Positions 1 through 11,086 of a DNA stretch of 64,000 bases are shown here, piece by piece. The notes under the pieces are model-generated. The model did not search any database, had not been told where the DNA came from, and worked only from the letters and a program-made list of their open reading frames with translations. The position numbers were made by a program, and so were the translations under genes. Source of the DNA: Lunularia cruciata (Eukaryota; Streptophyta; Marchantiopsida; Lunulariales; Lunulariaceae); NCBI GenBank assembly GCA_948567375.1, contig OX419757.1:65038001-65102000 (forward strand). Direction: 5' to 3'. Within the stretch, counting starts at the first letter, position 1. Each line of letters begins with the position of its first letter.

Positions 1-158
1 TGACATATCACCTATCTGTGTGCCTAATCTTATGGTGGAGCTTCCTTGGAAGAGATCCTCTTTGTCTATATAATTAAGAGAAGGTACTCCTTTGGGGCAC
101 CAAATGTTGAGTGTGTAATTTGTGTTTCTCTCTCTTCTCTTGTCCTCGGAGTATTTCA
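1..158 (+). mobile_element. LTR family C, 3' end fragment
   Basis: The last 158 bp of a forward long terminal repeat, cut by the window edge. It matches the end of the complete family C LTRs at 15484-16209 and 52983-53725: the shared TATA-like 'ctatataat' block, 'gagaaggt', 'gagtgtg' and 'cttgtcctcggagtatt' occur in the same order. The terminal ATTACA of other copies is ATTTCA here. Confidence 0.75.
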
Positions 159-238
159 ACTATACTCTCCACCTCAAATTAATTGGTTTTAGAGGGGTGA
201 TTCACTCTCTTGGATTAGGACACCCACTCTAATACCAT
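159..238 (-). other. Spacer with a primer-binding-site-like sequence
   Basis: Short spacer between two family C LTRs whose 3' and 5' ends face each other. Read on the minus strand away from the LTR at 239, it starts ATGGTATTAGAGTGGG, resembling the initiator-Met tRNA primer site TGGTATCAGAGC. This would make 239-822 a 5' LTR followed by about 80 bp of internal sequence. The match is imperfect. Confidence 0.4.
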
Positions 239-822
239 TGTAATACTCCAAGGACAAGAGAACTCTCCAAGAGAGAAAATACACATTTCACACTCAAATC
301 CTCCGATGCCCTAAATGAGCACCTTCTCTTTATTATATAGCAAAGAGGATTCTTTCAAAGGAAGCTCCACCCTTGGATCAGATACATGGATTGGTGACCT
401 GTCAGCAAGCTCCATCCTTGGATTAGTTGTTTGAATAGGTGACATGTCAATCCTTGTCCTATCTAGTTGTTCAAATGGGTTTGACCAAAGGGATCTTTAA
501 GGAATCTTCCTGTAGAAAACTCAAAATTGCATGGGTAAGGTACCATTGGAAAGCTCTCAATGAGACAAATCATGGGGGAGAAGAAAAGCCTTTTTACCTT
601 GAGGGAAGGAATATTTCCTATTCGTGGCCTAATTCATCCATTTAGGCCTCCGAGAATGGCTTTAAAGTTTTAAGGCTATTTTTGGCATTTACTTTATTAT
701 TAAAAGTACTCTTTTGGTGACACCTCTATCTGATCTACCTAGCCCATTGTACATAACATCTTTCTAGATGTTGCCAAGCCAATTTTCACCTCTAGATAAT
801 ATGTCTAGTTGCTTGTATTACA
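239..822 (-). mobile_element. LTR family C, antisense
   Basis: A 584-bp LTR on the minus strand. On the plus strand it begins TGTAATACTCC and ends TGTATTACA, so both ends match the TGTAAT...ATTACA termini of the family. It has a single copy of the roughly 170-bp internal block that is duplicated in the 726- and 743-bp members. It forms the left border of the old gypsy copy starting at 823. Confidence 0.8.
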
Positions 823-1822
823 AGTGGATGGAACAACCTCATTTGTACTCCAAATCCAAGTGATCTCCTTCAGTATTGGGGTATCTTCCACATGGAGATT
901 CCTCTCAAATAAGTCACCAGGCCAAGTAATAGATATATTGAAAGTTGAAATTGATGCCATGGTCTTTGATTGCAGTGAGCCAACATTACCATTACTAATG
1001 TGCACCAATAGATGACATACATGTCCATCACCTAATCGCCAATCTAGCTTATAGGAATTTATCTCTCCCTAATAGTCAATGTTGAAACTCATGAGGTATA
1101 ACATTGCTCCACCAACTAGCACATCATATGACTCTACTATTTTTGCAATGCCTTGAGCTCTCACCATAAAATTATCAATTAGATGACTAGTTTGAATCTA
1201 GAAAATGAGCTCTTGATATGCAATGTATTGTGTAGAGCCACATCCTAAAGATGCTTAGATTTGAAATGGATACCTCTCCACATTGGTCTTCTATAGCCCA
1301 AAACCATTAATTTTAGCTTTCTCCAATATAAAGGACTACATACCAAAGTCTAATAAGACCTTTTGTGTTATATAAACCTTTCCTAAAGGTCCGACCCAAT
1401 ACAAAGTCTCACTCTAGTTATCCAATAGGACAACTCCATGTTGAACCGAGCTTGCTCATATGTAAATCCAATTGGGAACTCCTCCAACTTAGTAGTTATT
1501 ACTTACCACAGGCCACTAGTAGTTAAATGGATCCCATGCTCCTCAACCAAGTAAGCTTCACCATCAACCACCTCTACTCTAGAAGTAGGAACCATATCAT
1601 TCCTACTCTCACAAAGTATAGTAGCCAACCAAAATGTTGGAGTTGGGTCAGCTCAAAATATAAATATGTCATTGGTTGAGAACAAAATGGAGCGCATAAT
1701 CATTTGAGCCATCCCCAATATTGTGCTAGACTTAGTCTGTGTAATATCAAGTGATTGAATAGTATATATTCCATCATGCACTCCATCATCACCTTCCACT
1801 CTAGGATATCTAGGAGCTATGG
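823..1822 (-). pseudogene. Old antisense copy of the methyltransferase-gypsy element, protease/gag part
   Basis: Reverse complement of roughly 5390-6370 of the intact element to its right, heavily mutated. For example, the minus-strand reading of the intact copy near 6123-6356 has the same word order as the plus-strand reading at 809-1015 (TSF/IPLVLQ..., SIGVSS, NKSPGQV, DCSEP). The copy stops abruptly at 1822, where the young element is inserted, and resumes at 11760 with the next stretch of the same alignment. The last four bases before the insertion are ATGG, repeated at 11760-11763. No intact reading frame remains. Confidence 0.85.
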
Positions 1823-2273
1823 TGTCATGCCATTTGTAGTTCCGCATCTAGATGCTCGGACACTGGAGTTCCAGTGATGGTAGTTAGAGTTATTCTAGCT
1901 GTTTCTCAGGGACTACTTTCCGATGGTTAGATTTTGTGTTCGGGGTACTGACTTCACAGTGGGGCCCACCGTCACTTTGCACCGTTTGCACCGTCGAGTG
2001 TGCCGTCAGCGGGACCGTTAGGGTTTTAGGGCTAGCTCGAGTCCAGGGGGTATAGTTTCGAAGTGAGCTCCAGAGAGCTCACTTCTCTGATGTTGAGCCT
2101 TCGAGTTCTTGGCTATGGTGGACAGAGGCCGGCGAGCGTCACCTGGATTCTCTATGCTTGAGTGGGTGTGGCTTGACTGTAATCAGTGCCCAGTTGTTGG
2201 CAGTTTATAGAGTGACAGATCAAGTACTGATCTGAGTTGAGTTGAGTTGAAAGTGTTAAGCAATCTGATTACA
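1823..2273 (+). repeat. 5' LTR (lacks the terminal ~106 bp of the 3' LTR)
   Basis: Begins TGTCATGCC and runs to CTGATTACA. It aligns over 449 bp with 11205-11653 with five differences (position 6 C/T, then A/G, T/C, C/T, C/T). The roughly 106-bp segment TTGTGGCAC...ACAACA that ends the 3' LTR is absent here; internal sequence CATCAGAGAAG follows directly. That start (ATCAGAG) weakly recalls the initiator-Met primer site TGGTATCAGAG, but TGG is missing. Confidence 0.88.
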
Positions 2274-3537
2274 TCAGAGAAGTGAAGTCAGAGGGAAATC
2301 GGGTGCAGAAACGTTGAGTGTTGGTGGTATCTCCAAGCTCGGTGGATCGTGGTAGCTCGATTCAGGTTCTATGTTTCCCTAGTGTGCAGAAGCTCGTGTA
2401 GTTGATGCAAATTTGGCAGTTAGGCGGACGGTGTGCGGAAGCACTGGCCAAATTTCGAGCAAAGAAGGAGCAATTTTCGAGCAGTGTTGTGATTTTGAGC
2501 TCAAGAGGTGAAGGCATGACCAATTTGCTGCGAGTTGGGCTCAGAAAGTGAAATTGAAGGTGGAGTTGGAAAGCTCTTCTCATGAAATTGTGATTTGGAA
2601 AAACCCGTTTTGTCAATTTGGCTCGAGTGGAAAGTTAGCGGGGGATTTGGCGGACATCCATCTTTAGGGTTTAAGTCAGATTTTATGTCAGATTTACGTC
2701 AGATTTTGGGCCAGAATTGGAGGAGTTTTGCTGTTTGGCCAGATTTGGAGAAGTTCCGCTAGTTTGGAGGAGTTTCACAGATTTGGAGAAGTTTCGCCAA
2801 TTTTGGAGGAGGTTCGAAGTGGCAACAAGAAAGGCCTCATTTGGCTGAATTTTGGCGTTTCGAGGCATAGGGCTGTGGGCTATGAGAGGCTACGAAGGCC
2901 TAGAAGGGCCAGAAGGGCCAGCAAGCCAGCTTGCTGGCGTGAGGCTAGCTAGTTTAGTGTAGATCTTGGTCATTGGTTGGCAAAATCTGCCTTTCTTGCT
3001 AGATTGTGCGCAACAGGGTTTGACCCCTAGATCTCTTGTTCCTAGACTGGTGCCCTAGCCAACTGGTCCACCTTCACTTGTTGTCATAGTGATTGTGCCA
3101 CTGATATCTATACACATGTAGCTTTGGCTAGGAGAGGCAGTTTGATCCCATTCTTGGTGATCTTGGTAGCTTAGGACTTAGATACGAACTACTCTTATGT
3201 CAAATGCCAAATGGTGGCAGAGTCAGTCCCATGTTGTGTTATGAGATGGAGGGTTTTCGTTTAGATTTCTTGTGATTGGATCCCCTCCATTCTCTGCTTC
3301 CTGTTTGTGCACCACGTTTGTGTGAGGTGCCTTGACTTTTGAGCGTTGGTGCTCTAGTGTGCTCTCGGTGGTGAGGCTGGAGTGATGACCAGTCAGACTA
3401 CCTTTGTTTCTCTCCGGTGAGGCAGGAAGTGATGACTTGCAGACCGTGAGAGTGCGTGTTATGATGGCAGGTTACAGGTTGCCCTTCCCCTAGTGTAGTT
3501 ATCTTGGTTAGAGTTACATTAGTGGGTGGTGTTTTAG
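2274..3537 (+). other. Untranslated leader of the methyltransferase-gypsy element
   Basis: About 1.26 kb with no supported reading frame. Positions 2670-2830 hold short degenerate repeats around 'agatttggagaagtt' and 'tttggaggagttt'. Positions 2890-2950 repeat 'agaagggcc' and hold the small palindrome CCAGCTTGCTGG. A tRNA-like block lies on the opposite strand at 3006-3075. Confidence 0.6.
3006..3075 (-). other. tRNA-like relic inside the retroelement leader
   Basis: The minus strand reads like a decayed tRNA or tRNA-derived SINE head: a D-arm/box A-like AGTTGGCTAGGGCACC, then an anticodon-arm-like stretch, then a T-arm/box B-like GGGGTCAAACCC. Spacing between the two boxes is about what a tRNA needs. 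The ends do not form a convincing acceptor stem, so it is not called as a functional gene. Confidence 0.4.
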
Positions 3538-6510
3538 TTGGTGTTGGCACGCGGTGGTATTGGCACTTGGTGGGATACTTGCGGTTGCGACTTGCGGTTG
3601 CAATTGGTGGTTCGGGTTTGCTATTGCAGTTACGTGGTCACGACGGAGTTCTTTGGAGATTCCAGAGGAGTTAGCCCTGCAGTACGCAGTGGGTTTACTC
3701 GGAGTGGTGCTTGGTATCAGCCTGTATCTCAGGTCCCAGTGAGGGAGGAGATTGACTCTGAGTTGGAGTTTGACACAGGAGCTGATTCAATTGAGAGTGC
3801 ACTTGGTGTGTCCGCACCGTTGTTGTGGGACATGGACAAGATTTATGGGGCCTCCAAAGGCCCTAGGCGTTACTCTGGTACAGTGGGTACTATTGAGTTG
3901 GATGATTTCATCCAGGAATTCAATAGTTGGTGTGATCTGCAGCAGATGCGGAACCCGACTTTGTTCACACCCTTCATGGCATGGAAGGGGTTGTTTCAGC
4001 ACTTGGAGGGTCCACCGATGGACGACTACCATGAGTTCAAGAGAGCTCATTTGGAGGAGATTGAGTTATGGAGACAGTATTGGTCTCCACACTATGTCTC
4101 CATCACTTCAGGTTTGGTGGCCAGGAGTAGGTCGGCTGTACCTACGAGTTCTAGCTCGAGTAGTGTTGGTGGAGCTAGTGGAGGTGCACTAGCTGGAGAT
4201 AGTGCTACTACGAGTGGAGGTACCGCTGCAGGAGGTGGTGTGGTACCGGGGTTTAACTCCATGGTGGAGTTCTTCCTATGTTTGAGGCAGAACTACTAGG
4301 GAGTGCAAACTAACAAGCTGAGGAGCTTGCAGGAGTTCCAGCGGAAGGCTGGAGAGAGCCTACGCGAGGCATACACTCGCATGAGGCGGCTGATCAATTT
4401 CACTCAGGGAGTTACTGAGGCCCAGGCAGTCCAGTTTTGGTATGGGATATTGGACAGGGAGTTGCGACGTAGAGTTTGTGATGCTACGTTGTTGCAGTCT
4501 ACTTCGCCCACTTTGGCAGTAGTCTTTGGTTTGGCTGAGCGTATTGAGCTCAACATGGTGGAGGAGAGAGTGGTGACAGCTGGATTTGGTAGAGAGACCT
4601 CATCCACGGTTGTGACTTCTTCTAGAGTGCAGCAGAGTGCACCACGCCCAGTTGGTTTTCGAGGACAGGGTGGACAGCCCAGATCCTATGGAGCGAGTGG
4701 AGGGCCTAGTGGAGTTAGGCCCTTACCCTCATTTTCGGGTCAGCAGCAGCCAGTGAGTGGTGGTGTTGCTTGTTGGACTTATGGTGGACCTCACCATAGG
4801 AGAGAGTGTACTCAGGGCAGCGGACCTGATACCTCTGGTGCATCACAGCCAGCACAGAGGCAGTGTGAGCATTGCCACAGATTTGGTCACACTAGTGACC
4901 GGTGTTTTGACCTACACCCGGAGTTACGGAGTGGTAGGGCTGCTATGGCAGGTAGTAGAGGAGCTCCAGTTCATGGAGGACGAGGTGGTAGAGGTGGTGG
5001 TAGAGGATCTACACCTAGTAGGGGTGCAGTACCTGCCCTTACTTCTGACACAGCTATGGCTACTCGGATTGAGCAGTTGGAGCAGAGATTGGCTAGTATG
5101 GCTATTGCTCAGAGGAGATCAGATTCGGGTGCTGAGGCTTCCACCTCATATGCTGGTGATAGAGATGCTTTGGACTTCATGTGCGGAGCAGCACAGGTGG
5201 ATGCATCTGCAGCAGTGACTAGGAGTGCAGTATGTGCTCCAGAGCCTAGAGGAGCATCAGTGGAGTTGGACCCACAGAGAGGAGAGGTTGGGAGACAGGT
5301 CAGACTTCCCCAGTCTTTCACGCTATCTGAGGCATTGCAGACGACATCCATGGTTCCTAGACATCCCAGTGTAGGTGTGGTAGGTGGTGATGGAGTACAT
5401 GATGGAGTACCTGCTAGTCAGCCACCTGCTACTACACAGACTGAGTCTAGCATGATGTTGGGGGCGGCTCAGCTGATTATGCGGCATCCTTTATTTTCAG
5501 CCAGTGACATGTTTACATTGGGAGTTGACCCAGCCCCAGTGTTCCGGTTGGCTACCACGTTGTGTGAGAGTAGGGATGGTGCGGTTCCTACTACTAGAGC
5601 AGAGGTGGTTGGTAGTGGAGCTGACTTGGTTGAGGAGCATGGGATCCGTTCAGCGACCAGTGGTTTATGGCAGGCAGTAGCGGCTAGACTGGAGGAGTTG
5701 CCAGCTAGACCGGCCTTTGAGAGAGCGCGGTTTACACCTGGTGTTGTCCTATTGGATAACCAAAGGGGGATCTTTTGTTTGGTGGGACCTTCAGGGAAGG
5801 TCTATACACCACAAAGAGTCTTGTTAGACTCTGGTGCGCAGCCCCTTATGTTGGGGAAGGCTGCAGTTGTTGGTCTGGAGTTACGGAAGACCGATGTGGA
5901 GAGGTGTCCATTTCAGATCCAGACATCTCTTGGTGGTGGTTCGACACAGTACATCACACGTGGAGAGCTTGTTGTCCAGGTTCAGCCTGGTCATCCGACT
6001 GATAGCTCAGTGGTGAGAGCTCAGGCTATTGCAACGATAGCTGAGTCATATGATGTGCTAGTTGGGGGAGCAGTGTTATACCCTATGGGTTTCAGTATTG
6101 ACTATTGGGAGGAGACAGCCTCTTATAGACCTGGTTGGCAGTCTGGTGAGGGACGGGTATGTCGCCTACCAGTACGCTTGAGTAGTGGCAGTCTTGGCTC
6201 ACTACAGTCCGGAACCATGGCAGCATCAGTTTTGGCTTTCAGCGGTGCAGTTACTTGGCCTGGTGACTTGTTGGAGGGGAACGCCCATGCAGAGGATACT
6301 CCAGTACCAGAGGAGATCACTCGGCTATGGAGTACGAGTGGGATTGTTCCATCCACCTTGGATGTTCCATTGTGGAGTTCAGAGGAGGCATTGCAGCAGC
6401 ATGCAGATCAGTTGGTGCAGCAGGCTTGGAGTGGAGCCTTCGTACCATCAGGGGATGAATGTGAGGATGAGCCTCCAGAGGCGATTGCTTTGACACCTCT
6501 GGATACCACA
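3538..6510 (+). pseudogene. Gag-protease region of the methyltransferase-gypsy element
   Basis: One long frame (frame of 4303), interrupted by TAG at 4297-4299. The retrotransposon gag-type core is around 3850-4560, followed by a Ser/Gly-rich linker. A CCHC zinc knuckle (C-x2-C-x3-GH-x4-C, 'CEHCHRFGHTSDRC') lies near 4864-4905, followed by an Arg/Gly-rich stretch (GGRGGRGGGRGS), both typical for nucleic-acid binding. An aspartic protease motif DSGA begins at 5827. Gag would coat the RNA and the protease would cut the polyprotein. The start is uncertain because a TAG sits immediately upstream of 3538; the first plausible ATG is near 3829. The region 5500-5800, between knuckle and protease, is not recognised. 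Confidence 0.82.
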
Positions 6511-6518
6511 CTCATTGC

Positions 6519-7480
6519 TTGGCAATATCCAGTAGAGGGGATATGTCTATTAGAGTTGTTTGGTGGGATCAGCACCGGACTAGCTGCGGTGTTACAGGCG
6601 GGTATCCGAGTACAGAGGTACTTGTATGTAGAGAGAGATGAGACTGCTAGGCGAGTCTCTCTACATCATGTGGCACACTTGGCCTATCGGTATCTGGAGT
6701 TATTACTGATGTCAGCAGTCAGAGGTTACCAGAAGGTCTTACCAGGAGACATTTCCTTACTAGGGGCGCATGACCTAGAGAGACATGGGCCTATTCACTT
6801 GGTGATTTTTGGATGGCCATGTCAGGGACATACACGTGCGGGCCGCAGTTTGGGTCTTCAGGATCCTTGTTCTGGTGTGTTTTGGGAGATGTTACGGATA
6901 CTACAACATCTCTAGGTTCATCAGTCTGTTTCTCCAGCTAACCTTTTGGAGAACGTTCGATTGATGGGTGATTCTCGCACTAGAGTGGTGGCGAGTACAC
7001 ATCAGGTCCATTCTTGGATGGGACCTGCTGTATTGTTAGATGCAGCCAGAGTGGGATCACGGGCTCATCGTCTTCGTCTTTGGTGGACAAACCTTTTACC
7101 CAGAGAGGTTCTACAGCGTAGTTATGATGGGATTCAGCGACTAGACCACATTCTTGTTGATGATATCTTGGATGCTGGACGTCAGTCTCAGACAGTGGTA
7201 GTGGCTGATAGGTCACCTATGGCAGTGGTGAACCTAGTTGGACAGCCTAGAGCTGCATTTCCCACACTCATGAGTTTCCCAGGCTCTCATGCTTTTCGAG
7301 AGGGAGGACTTGGACTTGTTTGGGACTCACAGCAGCAGTTGGTGGAGCCCAATGCTGATGAGAGAGAGCGGGCGATGGGTTTTCGCACCGGTATTACCGC
7401 TGTTCCAGCAGTGTCAGAGGCATCCAGGCGTCAAGTGTTAGGTCAGGCTATGGACCTGAATTGTTTGACCTGGATTGTGA
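6519..7480 (+). pseudogene. C5-cytosine DNA methyltransferase domain, DNMT3-like
   Basis: Same frame as gag-protease. The motifs stand in canonical, unpermuted order: motif I LLELFGGISTGL (6547-6582, SAM binding), motif II-like YLYVERDE, motif IV GWPCQG with the catalytic Cys codon at 6820-6822, motif VI ENV (6949-6957), motif VIII RLRLWWTN (about 7070-7092), motif IX/X with ERERAMGF (about 7363-7386) and a closing WIV. Motif spacing and the 'HRLRLWWTNL' block resemble DNMT3-type enzymes. Plant DRM enzymes have rearranged motif order, so this is not a DRM. A single TAG at 6913-6915 lies between motifs IV and VI; it reads as CAG with one C-to-T change. No other break occurs in the domain. The expected role is methylating cytosines in DNA. 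Whether that serves the element's own silencing, camouflage or integration is unknown. Confidence 0.88.
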
Positions 7481-7821
7481 GCCTTGGTTTGGCAGAGCAG
7501 CGTAGGATGCGCTTGATAGGCATCACCACTCGGACACTTGTGAGCCCTGTGCCTATCGAGACGATTCAGGCACATGCTGGGGGCGATGGACCGAGTGGAC
7601 ATGGTATTCTTGGGACACATCCAGTAGCTACTAGGGAGAGTGGTCTACTTGGAGTCCATCCAAGTGAGCGTGGGCTACTTGGATTACACCCTTGGTCCAC
7701 ATGGGATGCAGCCAGAGGACGTATGGAGCTTGCAGCCAGAGTGGAGGGAGTTTTTCAAACAGAGGTTGGGACCTCTAGTGGTCGGGAGCATGACACTATT
7801 GCTCCCAAGGGCCCAGTGTAG

Positions 7822-9450
7822 CAGCCAGTCAGTACGTCTTCCACTCCTACTACAGTTACAGAGGATACTTGGGAGCCAGATCTTGGACCCAAGCTTACTG
7901 GAGAGGAAAGACTGAGGGTTTGGAGGTTCTTGAGGAGTCACACGAGTTGTTTTGCCTTCAGTATGAAGGATTTGGGTGCTCTGAAGGGACCTGGTATACG
8001 GATTGAGCTGACTAGCGACACACCTGTTTTCCGACGTCCTTATCGATATAGTGAGATGGAGAGGACATTGATTCAGAGCCGGAGTAGTGACCTTTTTGAG
8101 GCTGGTTTGGTGGAGATTTCACATGGAGAGTATGCATCAGCGATAGTGATGCCAGCCAAGAAGGATATGCATGGCAACTATACACATAGGCGGATGTGTG
8201 GAGATTACCGTCCTATCAACCGACAGACCAGGGCTGATCGGTATGCCATGCCTACACCGGAGGAGATTTTTGATGCAATTGGGCATGCAAAGGTCTTCAG
8301 TACTTTGGATCTTCAAGCGGGATATCATCAGTTGCCGATCAGGGAGGAGGATAAGTCCAAGACAGCATTTTGGGCTATTGATCCTCACGGCAAGGATGTG
8401 TTATATCAGTGGAGGTTCTTACCATTTGGGTTAAAGAACGCTCCCGCTGAGTTCCAGAGGGTCATGGATAGGATCCTAGCTGGACTGGATTTTGCTCGGT
8501 GCTATATTGATGACATTTTGGTGTATAGCACTACTGTGGAGGAGCATGAGAGACAGTTGTTGGAGGTGTTTGAGAGGTTGAGATCTCATGGACTCAAATT
8601 ACATCCTGGGAAGTGTAGGTTCTTCCATGAGCAGGTTGAGTATTTGGGTCACACTATCTACCCCGGAGGACTTGGTGTTCAGCAGACCAAGGTGGAGGCT
8701 ATTGCACGTATTCCTCGGCCTACGGATGTGAGCAGAGTGCGAGCATTCCTTGGGTTGGCGAACTTCTATTGCCGCTATGTTAGAGGATTTAGTGCCATTG
8801 CCAAGGCCTTGACGAAGCTGACCAAGCTTACACAGGAGTGGTGTTGGGGAGATGAGCAGGAGAGAGCTTTTGTAGAGCTCAAGGAGAGGTTGACATCTGC
8901 TCCTATTTTGAGGAGACCGATCAGAGGATGACCATTTCAGGTTCACACTGATTGGAGTATGTTGGGGCTTGGAGCGGTGCTCACCCAGCATGATGATGAG
9001 GAGAAGGAGTTTGTGGTGGCCTATGCTAGTCGCTCCAACAATTCAGCGGAGGCGAAGTATAGTTCATATGAGGGAGAGTGCTTGGCAGCAGTTTGGGCAG
9101 TAGCACATTTCCGATGTTACCTATTTGGTAACCCCTTCACTCTCATCACTGATCATCAGCCGCTGAAGTGGTTGATGGAGTCCGACAAGCTTTCAGGGAA
9201 GTTTGCACGATGGGCTCTGATTTTACTGGAGTATGATTTCACGGTTGTTCACAGACCTGGAGTGGTGAACCGTGATGCAGATGGGTTGAGTAGAAACCCA
9301 TGTCCCAGCCAGCAGGATCAGACCGGAGCACGTTGGCATAGTGAGACAGATGAGGAGATGGTGCCAGGTTGGCATGCATTCTGTGTATATTTGCAGAGAC
9401 ATTGGTGGTATCTCTCTCAGCGCATACAGGAGGAGTTATTGAGGTCACAG
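7822..9450 (+). pseudogene. Reverse transcriptase and RNase H of the methyltransferase-gypsy element
   Basis: Continues the gag frame after a TAG at 7819-7821. The reverse transcriptase runs from about 7950 to 8830. It has the palm signature YIDD at 8503-8514, the preceding 'FLPFGLKNAPAEFQ' block and the downstream 'FLGLANFYCRYVRGFS' connection typical of Ty3/gypsy. RNase H follows: a first acidic residue in HTDWS (about 8944), GLGAVLTQ, then YEGECLAA and TDHQPLKWL. A TGA at 8929-8931 separates RT from RNase H and reads as CGA with one C-to-T change. The frame closes at 9505-9507, and a different frame takes over from about 9369-9507 onward. Confidence 0.88.
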
Positions 9451-10928
9451 ATCCAGAGAGTGAAGATATTGGTACAGTTCAGCAAGACATTCATGATGAT
9501 GTCTTAGTGATGGACTATCTTTGCATTGGTGTTGTGGGTGGCACAGTTGGGGCCAAGGAGAGAGACCGTGTTCTTCAGTGAGCCAGACGGTTCAGATTGG
9601 AGGGTAGACACCTTTTGCGTGTATGGGAGGATGGTAGAGTGCAAGTAGTACCACTTCCATCACAGAGACCACAGTTGGTCCGTCATGCTCATGAGGAGCT
9701 AGGACATTTTAGAGTAAAGCGTACATACAGCTTACTCCAGAGTCATTATTGGTGGCACGGTATGCAGACCGAGGTACAGCAGTTTGTTGCCAGATGTGTG
9801 GTTTGTGACCGAGTTAGAGCATCATTCAATGCTCCTACGCCACAGTTACACCCATTACCTATCATGGGATTGGGTTACCGTTGGAGTTTGGACTTCGCCG
9901 GACCTTTACCGCTGACTGTGAGACATCATCGGTATGTTTTGGTGATGGTGGAGCACTTCTCCAAGTGGATTGAGTTGGTGGCACTTCCTGACAAGTCTAG
10001 TGAAGGGACAGCTTACTCGTTCCTGGATCGAGTTCTTAGTCATTTTGGTGCACCAGCTGAGGTTTTGACTGATCAGGGTACAGAGTTCTTGGGAGAGTTT
10101 CAGGTCTTGTGTGACAAGGCTTTGATTGATCATCGTACTACATCCCGAGATCACCCTGAGGCAGATGGCTTAGTAGAGAGAGTGGTTCAGACGGTGAAGA
10201 GAGGATTGCGAAAGTATGGTTTGCAGAGAGGCCACTTGGGAGATTGGGATCTCCAGTTACCTTGGTTGGCCATGGGCTATCGGTTCAGCCGGCAAGCCTC
10301 CTTAGCATCCTTCTCTCCATACTTTCTACTCTATGGACGAGATCCAGATTTACCTGCAGCCATTCGTCGAGATGCTACTATAGTTTTGGACTTGGATGAC
10401 CCCGATGTATGGATGAGCGCATGTTCTCAGCGGGCAGAGATCTTTCGGAGAGTGATGCCGATGGCCTTTGAGAACTTGGCGATTGCTCAGCATAAAGATA
10501 CTTTACGCTATGCTACCATTCGAGGAGGAGGTTATAGACCCTCGATCCGTCGATTTCATCCAGGCGACTATGTATATCTACAGCAGACAGCACCGACGAC
10601 ACTTGATGTTTCTACAGGCCGCACTATCTTGAGAGTGCGCGAGGTTTTGCCATCTGGAGTCCTTGTGTTAGAAGGACGTGATGGTGTTGTTTGGAAGGAT
10701 CATGTGCGCAATTGTGCGCCATGCCACCTTCCAAACATTGATGGTACTATGGACCCAAGCTTGGCACTTGTACGTGCAGGCTTGAGGTGTATGTTATGTG
10801 GCTCTTCTGGTGGAGCTGCTACTATGTTAGTGTGTGATAGTTGTTCGAGAGGATGGCATATGGCATGTATGACTCCTCCCCTCACGGTGGTTCCTCAGGG
10901 ACAGTGGTTATGTCCTAGATGTACTTGA
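9450..10928 (+). pseudogene. Integrase with C-terminal PHD finger
   Basis: Lies in the frame one base off from gag-RT; the shift occurs somewhere in 9369-9507. TGA at 9579-9581 (CGA with C-to-T) precedes a long open stretch, 9597-10928. The HHCC zinc domain is at about 9685-9815 (H-x3-LGH ... C-x2-C). The DDE core follows: Asp in SLDFAGP (about 9891), Asp in LTDQGTEF (about 10069) and Glu in DGLVERV (about 10165). Instead of the chromodomain of chromovirus gypsies, the C terminus has a PHD finger (about 10786-10925): C-x2-C, then CDSC, GWH, x2-C and a closing CPRC, the C4HC3 pattern. PHD fingers commonly read histone H3 tails, so a targeting role is plausible but inferred. Confidence 0.87.
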
Positions 10929-11086
10929 CCTATAGCTAGTTCATTCTTTATATGGTATAGATTGCAGACAGGCGACTAACGATGGGGCTCCATAGCACCC
11001 GGCCTCCTGATCTTTGCCCATTAGAGGGTATACCATATACTTAGAGTAGATGGCTATCTGGAGTTAGAGGGACCTAACCGCCAGCT

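Noticed and set aside
6519-7480. A host methyltransferase gene near a transposon
   Set aside because: The domain lies in the same frame as the protease before it and RT after it, with no introns, promoter gap or own start, and is bounded by the LTRs of one young element.
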